This document shows, piece by piece, positions 24,872-33,463 of a stretch of DNA of 64,000 nucleotides; the stretch's first letter is position 1, and every line of letters starts with the position of its first letter. The notes below the pieces were generated by a model, which saw only the letters and a program-made list of their open reading frames with translations, did not search any database and had not been told where the DNA came from. Origin of the DNA: Saccharothrix luteola (GTDB lineage Bacteria; Actinomycetota; Actinomycetes; Mycobacteriales; Pseudonocardiaceae); the NCBI RefSeq assembly GCF_020859565.1, contig NZ_JAJHUO010000043.1:1-64000 (forward strand). The letters are read 5' to 3'. The translations under genes were made by a program, and so were the position numbers.

Positions 24872-26743
24872 TCAGGTGGTCGGCATGCTCCACCGCTGGT
24901 TGGGGCCGCCGACGCAGTCCCAGACCTGCAACTGGCGGCCGTTGGCGGCGTCCCCGGCGGCGAGGTCGAGGCAGCGCTTGGACCACGCGTTCTGGTACTG
25001 GTCCGTGCCGATGCGGATCCACCGCTGGTTGTCGCCGCCCCAGCACGCGTGGGTCTTGAGCTTCGCGCCGTTGCCGATGGTCTCCCCCGGCTGGTCGAGG
25101 CACTCGTCACCGATCTTGATCTTCCCGGCCGCGGTGAACGTCCAGCGCTGGTTGCCGCCGTTCCAGCAGTCCCAGATGTTCACCAGGGCCGTGGCGTTGT
25201 CGCGGTCGACGCACTTGTCGGCGCCATTCCACTTGATCATGCCGATGCCCTGGTCCGGTCCGCTGGGCGCGGTCGTCCAGGCCTTGCTCAGGCGTCGGAA
25301 CGTCAGCGATTCGACGCGCACCGTGCCGTTGTTGGCGTAGGTGCGGATGCCGAGGCTGCCGCTGGAGGAGTCGAAGTCGACGTTGTCGGTGACCGAGACC
25401 CGGCCGTCGTTGCCGAAGGTCTCCAGCTGCCCCCGGTCGACGAGGACCCGCAGCTTCACCCGGTTGTCGATCGGCGGCATGGGGGCGTCGGCGAGGGTCT
25501 GCCGGACGCGGTCGTAGCCGATCGCGGCGTCGCGGGTGCCGTCGGCACGGCGGTGCAGCTCGAAGCCGAAGTCGGTGGCCGTGGCCCCGGTCAGGTCGTA
25601 GGTCGCCTCGATCTCGTAGGTGTCGGCGGCGATGCCGTTGAACGGGTTGGTCGCGAGGTCGTTGGAGATCGTCAGGTTGCTCCACGTCCGCGCGGCCTGG
25701 CGGATGGTGGAGATCTCGCCGACGGGGTTGCGGGTCACCCGGATGCCCTCCCCCGGGAACGTCCTGAGCCCGAGCTGCGCGGGGAACGACGCGTTGCCCG
25801 TCCAGGTCGAGCCCTTGTTGCCGGGCTGCCAGAACATCTGGACCACCCGGTCGGTGGGCGTGTTGGTGAAGGTGAGGCCCGCGTAGGCGGTCCCGCCGAA
25901 GTCGGTCCGACCCACGTCCATGCGTTGCGGGCGCGACCAGCCGGCGTCCGGCACGAAGACCCCCGCGCTGTCGAGCGTGCCGATGACGTACTCGCCGCTC
26001 GCGTCCTGCAGGACCCACTTCGGGTTCGCGGTGTTGCCGTCGACGGGGAGTTGGTAGAGGTCGGGGCACTCGAACAGCCAGTCGGCGCGGAACTCGCCCC
26101 GGTGGGTCCAGGTGAGCAGGTTCGTGGAGCTGTAGAACTTCGCGGTGTTGCCGCCCTCGTTGCCCCAGAAGACCATGCCCCAGCGGTTGCGCGCGGCGTC
26201 CCAGAACACCTTCGGGTCGCGGGACTCGTACGGGGTGGAGATCACCTTGGCGCCGCCGTTGTACATGCGGAACGTCCTGGCGCCGTCGGTGCTGTAGGCG
26301 ATGGAGACGCCGTTGGTGTTGGTGAACAGCAGGATGGGCGCGTCGGCGCCGGTCTTGAGGCCGGTGACGTTGTTGGTGTCCACCCAGCCGCCGCCTGAGA
26401 ACAGGGTGGCGTTGTGCAGGCCCGGTTCCAGGGCGATCGGCTGCTGCGTCCAGTGCACGAGGTCCCTGCTGGTCGCGTGGCCCCAGTGCATGGTGTCCCA
26501 GTTCAGGCCGTGCGGGTTGTGCTGGTAGAAGAGGTGGTAGACGCCGTTGTAGTACAGCGGCGCGTTCACGTCGTTCATCCAGCCGCCCTGCGAGCTGAAG
26601 TGGAACTGGCCGCGGAACGGCTCGTTGTAGTCGGTCGCGTCGTAGGGGTACTCCGGGTAGGGCGCCGCCTGTGCCGGGGGCGCGGCGATCGCGGTGATCG
26701 CCACCAGGATCGCCACTGCCGACAGGACAACGGATCTGCGCAT
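24872..26743 (-). CDS. secreted GH32 fructan hydrolase with ricin-type lectin module
   Basis: A 623-residue secreted enzyme. After the signal peptide (APPAQAAPYP) comes the GH32 five-bladed propeller (about 35-340) with all three catalytic motifs: WMNDVNAPLYYNG (nucleophile Asp; Val replaces the usual Pro), SRDPKVFW and ECPDLYQLP (acid/base Glu). A C-terminal beta-sandwich (about 350-480) and a ricin trefoil with repeats ending QRW follow. It would release fructose from levan or inulin outside the cell. Last gene of the operon, 38 nt after the fructokinase gene; GAGG precedes the ATG. Exo versus endo action cannot be decided. Confidence 0.9.
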   Translation of the reverse strand: MRRSVVLSAVAILVAITAIAAPPAQAAPYPEYPYDATDYNEPFRGQFHFSSQGGWMNDVNAPLYYNGVYHLFYQHNPHGLNWDTMHWGHATSRDLVHWTQQPIALEPGLHNATLFSGGGWVDTNNVTGLKTGADAPILLFTNTNGVSIAYSTDGARTFRMYNGGAKVISTPYESRDPKVFWDAARNRWGMVFWGNEGGNTAKFYSSTNLLTWTHRGEFRADWLFECPDLYQLPVDGNTANPKWVLQDASGEYVIGTLDSAGVFVPDAGWSRPQRMDVGRTDFGGTAYAGLTFTNTPTDRVVQMFWQPGNKGSTWTGNASFPAQLGLRTFPGEGIRVTRNPVGEISTIRQAARTWSNLTISNDLATNPFNGIAADTYEIEATYDLTGATATDFGFELHRRADGTRDAAIGYDRVRQTLADAPMPPIDNRVKLRVLVDRGQLETFGNDGRVSVTDNVDFDSSSGSLGIRTYANNGTVRVESLTFRRLSKAWTTAPSGPDQGIGMIKWNGADKCVDRDNATALVNIWDCWNGGNQRWTFTAAGKIKIGDECLDQPGETIGNGAKLKTHACWGGDNQRWIRIGTDQYQNAWSKRCLDLAAGDAANGRQLQVWDCVGGPNQRWSMPTT

Positions 26744-26781
26744 GCTGGCCTCACTTCACGTCTGTGGGAAGAGAGTTCGGG

Positions 26782-27726
26782 TCAAGCGGTCGCGGAACGG
26801 ATCTCGGCGGTGAGCAGTTCGTCGAACCAGGGGGAATCGGCGCCGGGGCGGGTGCAGGTGATGGCCGCGACGCGTTGGGCGTAGGCGAGGACGTCGGCGA
26901 GTTCGGTGTGGGTGACGGTGGCGAGGTTGGTCCGGGTGAGCAGGTCGTTGCGGTCGAAGGCGGCCAGCAGGCCCGCCATGAAGGCGTCCCCCGCGCCGAC
27001 GGTGTCGGTGACGTCGACCGAAAGGCCGGGTAGGTCGATGTGCCCGGTAGGCCCGGAGGCGTGCACGCCCTCCGCCCCGCGGGTGACGATCACGAAAGCG
27101 GGCCCCTGCTCGTGCCACTCGGCCACGACGTCGGCGAGCGGTCGGTCGGGGGCGATCCACCGCAGGTCGTCGGCGCTGACCTTGACGACGTCGACCATGC
27201 CGAGCCAGCGCCGCAGCCGGGCGCGCACGGTGGCGTGGTCGTCGATGAGCATCGGGCGGATGTTGGGGTCGAGGGTGATGACGCGGTGCGGGTGCTCGCG
27301 GGAGAGCAAGATCTCGAACGCGGTGGCCATGGGCTCGATCGCGAGGGCGAAGGAGCCGCCCACGTGCAGTGCCGCGTCCGGCGGGAGTTCGGCCGGCAGG
27401 TCCGCGACCTGCCAGCCGCCGTCGGCGCAGCCGTCGATGTAGAACGAGTAGTCGGCCACCCCGTCGCGGTCGACGTCCACCACGGCGAGGGTGGTCGGCG
27501 CGGTCGACTCGGTGACGTGGCGGAGGTCGACGTTGGAGGTCTCCAGGTGGGTGCGCAGCAGCGAGCCCATGCGGTCGTCGGCAAGGCGTGCCAGCAGCGC
27601 GGTCGGGGTGCCGAGCCTGCCGAGCCCGACGGCGGTGTTGGCGGGGCTGCCACCCGGGAGGGGTCGGTAGCCGCCGACGCCGTCGGGCACGAGATCGACG
27701 AGGGCCTCGCCGGCAACGATGATCAT
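26782..27726 (-). CDS. fructokinase (PfkB family)
   Basis: A 314-residue carbohydrate kinase of the ribokinase/PfkB family: MIIVAGEALVDLVPDG at the N-terminus, the PfkB signature GGSPANTAVGLGRLG near residue 33, and the C-terminal DTVGAGDAFMAGLLAAF with the catalytic Asp. The ATG at 27726 with AAGGA 7 nt upstream is clearly the start; the longer frame enters the preceding intergenic hairpin. Between two GH32 genes and a FrcBCA-like transporter, it most likely phosphorylates imported fructose at the expense of ATP. Confidence 0.9.
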   Translation of the reverse strand: MIIVAGEALVDLVPDGVGGYRPLPGGSPANTAVGLGRLGTPTALLARLADDRMGSLLRTHLETSNVDLRHVTESTAPTTLAVVDVDRDGVADYSFYIDGCADGGWQVADLPAELPPDAALHVGGSFALAIEPMATAFEILLSREHPHRVITLDPNIRPMLIDDHATVRARLRRWLGMVDVVKVSADDLRWIAPDRPLADVVAEWHEQGPAFVIVTRGAEGVHASGPTGHIDLPGLSVDVTDTVGAGDAFMAGLLAAFDRNDLLTRTNLATVTHTELADVLAYAQRVAAITCTRPGADSPWFDELLTAEIRSATA

Positions 27727-27755
27727 GTCGTGTTCCTTGTCGGGGAAGGGGAAGC

Positions 27756-27788
27756 GGTGGTGGAGCCGGGAGAGGTGGCTCCACCACC
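27756..27788 (-). terminator. intercistronic hairpin before the fructokinase gene
   Basis: Perfect 12-bp stem GGTGGTGGAGCC/GGCTCCACCACC with a 9-nt loop between the 835-codon GH32 gene and the kinase gene. It may stabilise the upstream message or attenuate the downstream genes. Confidence 0.6.
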
Positions 27789-27796
27789 CCGAGCGG

Positions 27797-30304
27797 TCAG
27801 CGTCGGGAGGAGCCCCAGTGCCACGCGGTGAGGCGGTCGATCCGGGCGTCGCCGCCCTCGGCGAAGACCTCCACCCCGTCACCGGCGGCCGGGTCGGGGA
27901 AGACCAGGCTGGTGATCACGGCCTGGCCCGTGCCGCCGAAGACCTCGACCGACGAGCGGTCCACGAGCACGCGCAACGCCACCTTCCCGTTCACGGCGGC
28001 CAGCGGCGCGCGCTGCACGGCGGGGAAGTCGGGGCTGAAGTCGACGCGCCCGGACCGGGTGCGGTCCACGTACAGCTCGCCGCGGTTGGTGTCGTAGCCG
28101 ATCACGGTTTCCTGCCCGGGACCGCTGTGCACCTTCAGGCCGAAGCGCTCCGCATCCCTGGCCGAGAACGTCGCCTCGATGTCCAGCGCCTGGCCTTCGG
28201 CACGCCTGCCCAGCGAGCGCGAGCCCTCGCGGACGGTGCTGCCGTGCACGATGACCGGTGCGCCCTGGTGGAGGCGGTCGAGGGCGCGCACCGGTTTCTG
28301 GACGAGCCTGACCTCATCGCCGACGGTGCGCAGCTCCAGCTGCCTGACCACGCTCTGCGCGCTGCGCCACGGCGAGGTCGGGGTGTTGCCGGCGTACTGC
28401 CAGTTGTTCATCCAGCCGATCGCGTAGCGCTTGCCGTCGGGGGCGTTCTCCCAGGACACGGGGGCGTAGTAGTCCTTGCCGAAGTCCACCCAGTCCGCCC
28501 TCTCGACGCCGGACTTCGCGGGTGCGCCGGCGAGGGTGAACCGGTCGGCGAGGACGTGGCCCCACCCGGCGGTGTTGCGGTCCACCACGGAGATCCGCGC
28601 CTGTCGGCCGAGGTGCTCGCGCAGGTCGAAGGAGGCCCAGTCGAGGGTTTCGCGGTCCGCCCCGGTGGCCGTGCGCACGACCTTCCCGTCGACCACGAGG
28701 TTGACCGAGGTCTCGGTGGAGCGCGGCTTGGCGGGGGCGTCGGCGAGCACCACGTGATCGACCAGGACGTGGCCCCAGCCGCCGGTGTTCTGGTCCACGA
28801 CCTCCAAGCGCGCCCCCTTCCCGGCGAGGTCGCGCACGTCCCACGAAGCCCAGTTCAGGGCCTCGGAGTCCTTGCCGGTGGCACTGCGCACGACCTGACC
28901 GTCGACGACCAGCCGCACCGCGGTGGGTGCTTCGGAGGTGACGGGGTGGTGGCCGCCGCCGATGAGGAAGTTCAGGTACGGCGCGGAGATGGTGAACTCC
29001 GGTGAGGTGAGCGTGCCGGTCGTGGCGTCGCCCCGGAGGAAGGTGTTGACCAGACCGCCGCCCTGCCAGCCGGAGACCTCCATCTGACCGGGCAGCGTGC
29101 CGGTCGCGGGCGCGGTGCCGAACGCCTCCCCGGTCGCGGTCCAGGTTCCGTAGGAACCGCCCTCGAAGTCGGCCAGGACCTGGCGCACCGGCGGCGTTTC
29201 CTCGGTCGCGGCGGCCGGGTCGTGGGGGTGCCTGCCGCCGCCGATCTTGAAGTTGAGGTACGGCTGATCCACGGTGAACGGCGGGGAGGTCAGGGTGCCG
29301 GTCGCGCCGTCGCCGCCGTGGAAGCTGTTGGCGTAGCCCGTTCCCTCGACGCCGCCCACGGGGAGTTGGCCTGGCAGCGGGCCGGTGGCCGGAGCGTCGC
29401 CGAAAGCGGTGCCGGTGGTCGTCCACCCGCCGTAGGAGGACTCGAAGTCCTGGACGACCACGCCGGCCGGTGGGGTGTAGCTGCCGTCGTCGTCAGGGGT
29501 GAAGCGGGTGCCGTCGAAGTCACCGACGAAGTACTGCGCGGCCGAACCGCCCGCGATGCCGCCGGGGTTGATGCTGACCACCAGCACCCACTTGGTCTTG
29601 CGGGGGTCGCCGTCGACCCGCAGCGGGAACAGGTCCGGGCACTCCCACACGCCGCCGACCGCGCCCTGCGGGCCGAAATCGCTCAGGTGCGCCCAGGTCT
29701 TGAGGTCGGGCGAGGAGTAGAAGCCGACCTTGTGCTCGGTGGACAGCGCGACCGCCATCAGCCACCGCCCGGCCTGCCACTGGACCTTGGGGTCGCGGAA
29801 CTCGCGGGAGCCGATGTCGAGCACCGGGTTGCCCGCGTGCTTGGTCCACGTCCGGCCGTTGTCGGTGCTGTAGGCCAGCGACTGCGCCTGCCGACCGTCC
29901 GCTTTGGAGTGGGTGGTGTAGATCGCGACCAGGGCCGGGTCCTCGGGCGTGCCGAAGCCGGAGGTGTTGCCGTGGTCGACGACGGCGCTGCCGGAGAACA
30001 CCATCTCGGTGTCGTCGTGCGGGAGGGCGAGCGGGAGCTCCCGCCAGTGCACGAGGTCACGGCTCACGGCGTGGCCCCAGGACATGTCGCCCCAGCTGTT
30101 GCCGTCCGGGTTGTACTGGTAGAAGAGGTGGTACTCGCCCTCGTGGTAGACCAACCCGTTGGGGTCGTTCATCCAGTTCTTCGCGGGGGTGTAGTGGAAC
30201 TGCGGTCGGTGGGGTTCGGTGAACGAGGGCTCGGCGTGGGCGTTCGGCACCGCCCCGAGCAGGACGGCGGCGGTCAACAGGCTGACGAGACGACGACGTC
30301 TCAT
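27797..30304 (-). CDS. secreted GH32 levanase/inulinase with a large insertion of duplicated modules
   Basis: An 835-residue secreted GH32 enzyme. The signal peptide ends at NAHA; the propeller follows with WMNDPNGLVYHEGEYHLFYQ (nucleophile Asp), FRDPKVQW and WECPDLFPL (acid/base Glu). After about residue 280 the propeller is interrupted by some 340 residues and resumes at VDFGKDYYAPVSWENAPDG. The insert contains two copies of an FE-xx-GxW-TxTG module and two copies of an LVVDGxVVR-to-GWGHVL module. The C-terminal beta-sandwich ends with VEVFGGTGQAVITS. It probably hydrolyses levan or inulin outside the cell and supplies fructose to the co-transcribed FrcBCA-like transporter. Confidence 0.9.
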   Translation of the reverse strand: MRRRRLVSLLTAAVLLGAVPNAHAEPSFTEPHRPQFHYTPAKNWMNDPNGLVYHEGEYHLFYQYNPDGNSWGDMSWGHAVSRDLVHWRELPLALPHDDTEMVFSGSAVVDHGNTSGFGTPEDPALVAIYTTHSKADGRQAQSLAYSTDNGRTWTKHAGNPVLDIGSREFRDPKVQWQAGRWLMAVALSTEHKVGFYSSPDLKTWAHLSDFGPQGAVGGVWECPDLFPLRVDGDPRKTKWVLVVSINPGGIAGGSAAQYFVGDFDGTRFTPDDDGSYTPPAGVVVQDFESSYGGWTTTGTAFGDAPATGPLPGQLPVGGVEGTGYANSFHGGDGATGTLTSPPFTVDQPYLNFKIGGGRHPHDPAAATEETPPVRQVLADFEGGSYGTWTATGEAFGTAPATGTLPGQMEVSGWQGGGLVNTFLRGDATTGTLTSPEFTISAPYLNFLIGGGHHPVTSEAPTAVRLVVDGQVVRSATGKDSEALNWASWDVRDLAGKGARLEVVDQNTGGWGHVLVDHVVLADAPAKPRSTETSVNLVVDGKVVRTATGADRETLDWASFDLREHLGRQARISVVDRNTAGWGHVLADRFTLAGAPAKSGVERADWVDFGKDYYAPVSWENAPDGKRYAIGWMNNWQYAGNTPTSPWRSAQSVVRQLELRTVGDEVRLVQKPVRALDRLHQGAPVIVHGSTVREGSRSLGRRAEGQALDIEATFSARDAERFGLKVHSGPGQETVIGYDTNRGELYVDRTRSGRVDFSPDFPAVQRAPLAAVNGKVALRVLVDRSSVEVFGGTGQAVITSLVFPDPAAGDGVEVFAEGGDARIDRLTAWHWGSSRR

Positions 30305-30330
30305 GACACCTCCGGGAAGGCGCGCTCGTC

Positions 30331-30362
30331 CCGCGCGACGCCCCGGTGAAGGCGTCGCGCGG
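30331..30362 (-). terminator. intercistronic hairpin between transporter genes and GH32
   Basis: Perfect 12-bp stem CCGCGCGACGCC/GGCGTCGCGCGG with an 8-nt loop. The ATPase gene ends 13 nt upstream of it in the direction of transcription. It could lower expression of the downstream glycosidase relative to the transporter, or protect the transporter mRNA. Confidence 0.65.
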
Positions 30363-30374
30363 GTGGCGGCGGCG

Positions 30375-31148
30375 TCAGACGGCTTGGTCTGGCGGTTCCA
30401 TGGCGCCGGTCATGATCGCGACGGCGTCGGACATCGAGATGGTCTTCGGGTCGACCACGGCCTTGCGGCGGCCGAGGCGTTGGATGTGGATGCGGTCCGC
30501 GACCTCGAATACGTGCGGCATGTTGTGGCTGATCAGGATGACCGGCAGGCCGCGGTCGCGGACCTGGAGCACCAGGTCGAGCACGGCGCGGGACTCGCGG
30601 ACGCCCAGCGCCGCCGTCGGCTCGTCCATGATGACGACCCGGCTGCCGAACGCGGCGGCACGGGCGACGGCGACGGCTTGCCGTTGGCCGCCGGACAGGG
30701 TTTCCACGGCCTGGCCGGGGTTCTGGATGGTCATGATCCCCAACGCGTCGAGCTGCCGCCGTGCCTCCTCGCGCATGCCGTTGCGGTCGAGCATGCGGAA
30801 CACCGTGCCGAGCACGCCCTTGCGGCGGCGTTCGCGGCCCAGGAACAGGTTCGCGGCGATGTCCAACGACGGCGCCACGGCCAACGACTGGTGCACGGTC
30901 TCGATGCCGGCGTCCCGCGCGTCGATCGGCGAGGTGAACGACACCGGTGCGCCGTCGACCAGGATCTCGCCCTCGTCCGGCACGACCGCGCCGGACAGCG
31001 CTTTGATCAGGCTGGACTTGCCGGCGCCGTTGTCGCCGATGACGGCCAGGATCTCGCCCGGCAGCAGTTCCAGGTCGGCACCGGACAGGGCGGTGACCCG
31101 GCCGTAGCGCTTGACCAGGCCGCGGGCCTGCAACACCGGTGTGGTCAT
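30375..31148 (-). CDS. frcA: sugar ABC transporter ATP-binding protein (FrcA-like)
   Basis: A 257-residue single ABC ATPase domain: Walker A GDNGAGKSSLIKAL, Q-loop region, signature LSGGQRQAVAVARA, Walker B VVIMDEPTAALG, and the switch His in LISHNMPHVFEV. A one-domain ATPase paired with one permease gene is the FrcA layout, as opposed to the fused double RbsA type. The ATG overlaps the permease stop codon (ATGA), indicating translational coupling. The frame extends upstream but the extra residues fall inside the permease gene. Energises fructose-type uptake. Confidence 0.88.
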   Translation of the reverse strand: MTTPVLQARGLVKRYGRVTALSGADLELLPGEILAVIGDNGAGKSSLIKALSGAVVPDEGEILVDGAPVSFTSPIDARDAGIETVHQSLAVAPSLDIAANLFLGRERRRKGVLGTVFRMLDRNGMREEARRQLDALGIMTIQNPGQAVETLSGGQRQAVAVARAAAFGSRVVIMDEPTAALGVRESRAVLDLVLQVRDRGLPVILISHNMPHVFEVADRIHIQRLGRRKAVVDPKTISMSDAVAIMTGAMEPPDQAV

Positions 31149-32182
31149 GGCTTCACCTTCCGGATCCACTGGTCCAGCGAGACCGCGACGATGATCAGCA
31201 CGCCGACGGCCAGGGTCTGCCACAGCACGTCCACCCCGGCCAGCGCCAGCCCGTTGCGGAACACGCCGACGATCAGCGCGCCGATCAGCGAGCCCACGAT
31301 GGCGCCGCGCCCACCGAACAGGCTGGTCCCGCCGATCACGACGGCGGTGATGGAGTCGAGGTTGTCCATCTGGCCCGCCTGCGGGCTGGCCGAGGCGATC
31401 CGCCCGATCAGCACCCAGGCCGCCATCGCGTACACCAGGCCCGCCGCCGCGTACACGCTGAGCAGCACGCGGCCGGTGCGGATGCCGGACAGGCGGGAGG
31501 CTTCGAGGTCGTCACCGGTCGAGTAGACGTGCCGTCCCCACGCGGTGTTCTTCAGCGCGAACGCCATCGCGGCCACCAAGAGCACCATCATGATCGAGCC
31601 GTAGGTGACGCGGGTACCGCCGATGTTGATCGTCTGGCCGGTCCACAGCAGCAACGAGGGCATGTCGGTGCCGCGGATGGTGGCGCTCTCGGAGTACCAG
31701 AGGTTCAACGCGAAGAACACGTTGAGCGTGCCGAGGGTGACGATGAACGGCGGCAGCTTCAGCCGCGTGACCAGCAGGCCGTTGAGCAGTCCGCACAGCG
31801 TGCCGACGAGGAAGCCCAGCAGCAGCGCGGGCAGGCCCGGCAGCCCCGTGTCCGCCGCGACCTTCGCCATCACGATCGAGGTCAGCACCATGATCGCGCC
31901 GCAGGACAGGTCGATGCCGGCGGTGAGGATGACGATGGTCTGGCCCACGGCCAGCGTGCCGATGACCGCGACCTGTTGCAGGATCAGGGAGATGTTGCCC
32001 GGTGTGAGGAAACGGGGCGACAGCACCGCGAACACCACGACGGCGACCAGCAGCACCACGGCCGGCCCGATCGTGGCCTGTGAGTGCAGCAGGTGCTGGA
32101 GACGGGCCAGCGGCGAGCGCCTGGTGTCCTCGCCCAGCGGGTTGCCGCCGGGTGAGTGGCCCGTGGACAGGGTCGTCGACAT
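31145..32182 (-). CDS. frcC: sugar ABC transporter permease (FrcC-like)
   Basis: A 345-residue integral membrane protein of the ribose/fructose ABC permease family (BPD_transp_2) with about 8-10 hydrophobic segments. Family motifs include GQTIVILTAGIDLSCGAIMVL, LNGLLVTRLKLPPFIVTLGTL and TAVVIGGTSLFGGRGAIVGS. It lies between the binding-protein and ATPase genes, with 3 nt to the former and a 4-nt overlap with the latter, so the three are one coupled unit. Confidence 0.9.
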   Translation of the reverse strand: MSTTLSTGHSPGGNPLGEDTRRSPLARLQHLLHSQATIGPAVVLLVAVVVFAVLSPRFLTPGNISLILQQVAVIGTLAVGQTIVILTAGIDLSCGAIMVLTSIVMAKVAADTGLPGLPALLLGFLVGTLCGLLNGLLVTRLKLPPFIVTLGTLNVFFALNLWYSESATIRGTDMPSLLLWTGQTINIGGTRVTYGSIMMVLLVAAMAFALKNTAWGRHVYSTGDDLEASRLSGIRTGRVLLSVYAAAGLVYAMAAWVLIGRIASASPQAGQMDNLDSITAVVIGGTSLFGGRGAIVGSLIGALIVGVFRNGLALAGVDVLWQTLAVGVLIIVAVSLDQWIRKVKP

Positions 32183-32185
32183 CGC

Positions 32186-33238
32186 TCAGCCCCAGCAGTT
32201 CTGCAGGCCCCAGGCGGAGTCCTTCGACTCCACGCCGGACGCGGGCTGGTCGGTGATCAGGGTGACGCCGGTGTCGACGAAGTCCTTGCCCGCGGTGTTC
32301 TGCGGCTTGGTGCCGTCCTTCGCGAACTTCGCGATCGCCTCCACGCCCAGCTGGGCCATCTTCAGCGGGTACTGCTGCGCGGTGGCGCCGATGATGCCCG
32401 ACTTGACGTTCTCCACGCCGGGGCAGCCGCCGTCGACCGAGACGATGGTGACGTCCTTCTCCTTGCCCGCCGCCTTCAGCGCCTCGTACGCGCCCGCCGC
32501 CGCGGGCTCGTTGATCGTGTAGACGAGGTTGACGCCCGGGTCCTTCTGCAGCAGGTTCTCCATCGCCGTCCGGCCACCCTCCGGGGCGCCGTCGGTGACG
32601 TCGTGGCCCACGATGCGCGGGTCGCTCTCGTCGCCGATCTTCGCCTTGTCCTTCACGTCGACGCCGAAGCCCTCCAGGAAGCCCTGGTCGCGCTGCACGT
32701 CCACGGACACCTGGTTCGGGTTGAGGTCCAGCAGCGCGATCTTCGCCTGCTTGCCCTCGGCCTCGAACTTCGCCTTGGCCCACTGCCCGATCAGCAGCCC
32801 GGCCTGGTAGTTGTCCGTGGCGAAGGTCGCGTCCGCCGCGGCGGCCGGCTCCAACTGGGTGTCCAGGGCGATCACCAGCAGCCCGGCCTGCCGCGCCTTG
32901 TCCACCGAGGGCACGATCGCCTTCGAGTCGTTGGGGGTGATCAGGATGCCCTTGGCGCCCGCGCCGATCAGGTTCTCGATCGCGTCGACCTGCGACTGGT
33001 TGTCGCCGTCCTGCTTGCCCGCGAACGACTGCACCGTCGCGCCGGTCGAGCCGGCGGCGGCCTGCGCGCCCTCCTTCATCTTCACGAAGAACGGGTTCGT
33101 GTCCGTCTTGGTCACCAACCCCACGAGCGTGCCGCCGCCGGCCGCACCGCCGCCGTCCCCGCACCCGGTGACCAGCGCCAGCAAGGACGCCGACACCAGC
33201 GCCGTGAGCCTGACGCCCGTTCGCGACCGTCCGGTCAT
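32186..33238 (-). CDS. frcB: sugar ABC transporter substrate-binding lipoprotein (FrcB-like)
   Basis: A 350-residue binding lipoprotein. The signal peptide ends in lipobox LVTGCGDGG (Cys near residue 26), then a Gly linker and a type I periplasmic-binding fold (Peripla_BP_4): VGLVTKTDTNPFFVKMKEGA, ATFATDNYQAGLLIGQWAK, VNLVYTINEPAAAGAYEALK, VTIVSVDGGCPGV. First gene of the operon, directly downstream of a 16-bp operator palindrome. It probably binds fructose, as inferred from the GH32 and fructokinase genes. Confidence 0.9.
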   Translation of the reverse strand: MTGRSRTGVRLTALVSASLLALVTGCGDGGGAAGGGTLVGLVTKTDTNPFFVKMKEGAQAAAGSTGATVQSFAGKQDGDNQSQVDAIENLIGAGAKGILITPNDSKAIVPSVDKARQAGLLVIALDTQLEPAAAADATFATDNYQAGLLIGQWAKAKFEAEGKQAKIALLDLNPNQVSVDVQRDQGFLEGFGVDVKDKAKIGDESDPRIVGHDVTDGAPEGGRTAMENLLQKDPGVNLVYTINEPAAAGAYEALKAAGKEKDVTIVSVDGGCPGVENVKSGIIGATAQQYPLKMAQLGVEAIAKFAKDGTKPQNTAGKDFVDTGVTLITDQPASGVESKDSAWGLQNCWG

Positions 33239-33248
33239 GTCTCCTCCA

Positions 33249-33264
33249 ACGTCAACGTTGACGT
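33249..33264. promoter_or_regulatory. LacI-type operator ACGTCAACGTTGACGT at the fructan operon
   Basis: Perfect 16-bp palindrome 10 nt upstream of the binding-protein ATG, with the central CG typical of LacI operators. A near copy lies before the divergent LacI gene at 33381-33396. Confidence 0.8.
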
Positions 33265-33380
33265 AACCGGCCGCCGGATCCGATTAGGTTCCGTCGTGAC
33301 CGCCTGTTACGCATGCAGCAGTGGAAAACGCCGCACTTCCGGTCCCATGAGGACAGTTCGAGGAAGTGGGACTTTCGTTA

Positions 33381-33396
33381 AGTCATCGTTGACGCT
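33381..33396. promoter_or_regulatory. second operator copy before the LacI gene
   Basis: AGTCATCGTTGACGCT; its complement shares CGTCAACG and TGAC with the perfect operator at 33249-33264. The two sites, 132 bp apart centre to centre, flank the divergent promoter region and could allow looping and autoregulation. Confidence 0.7.
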
Positions 33397-33463
33397 AGCT
33401 TCGTGGTCCAAGTCACGACAAGCTGCCGTTACACAAGCGTTACCCAGGATGGAGCAGAGGACC

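Noticed and set aside
30331..30362. End of the operon at the hairpin after the ATPase gene
   Set aside because: No promoter or operator is visible between it and the next GH32 gene only 26 nt away, so an intra-operon element is preferred over a full stop.
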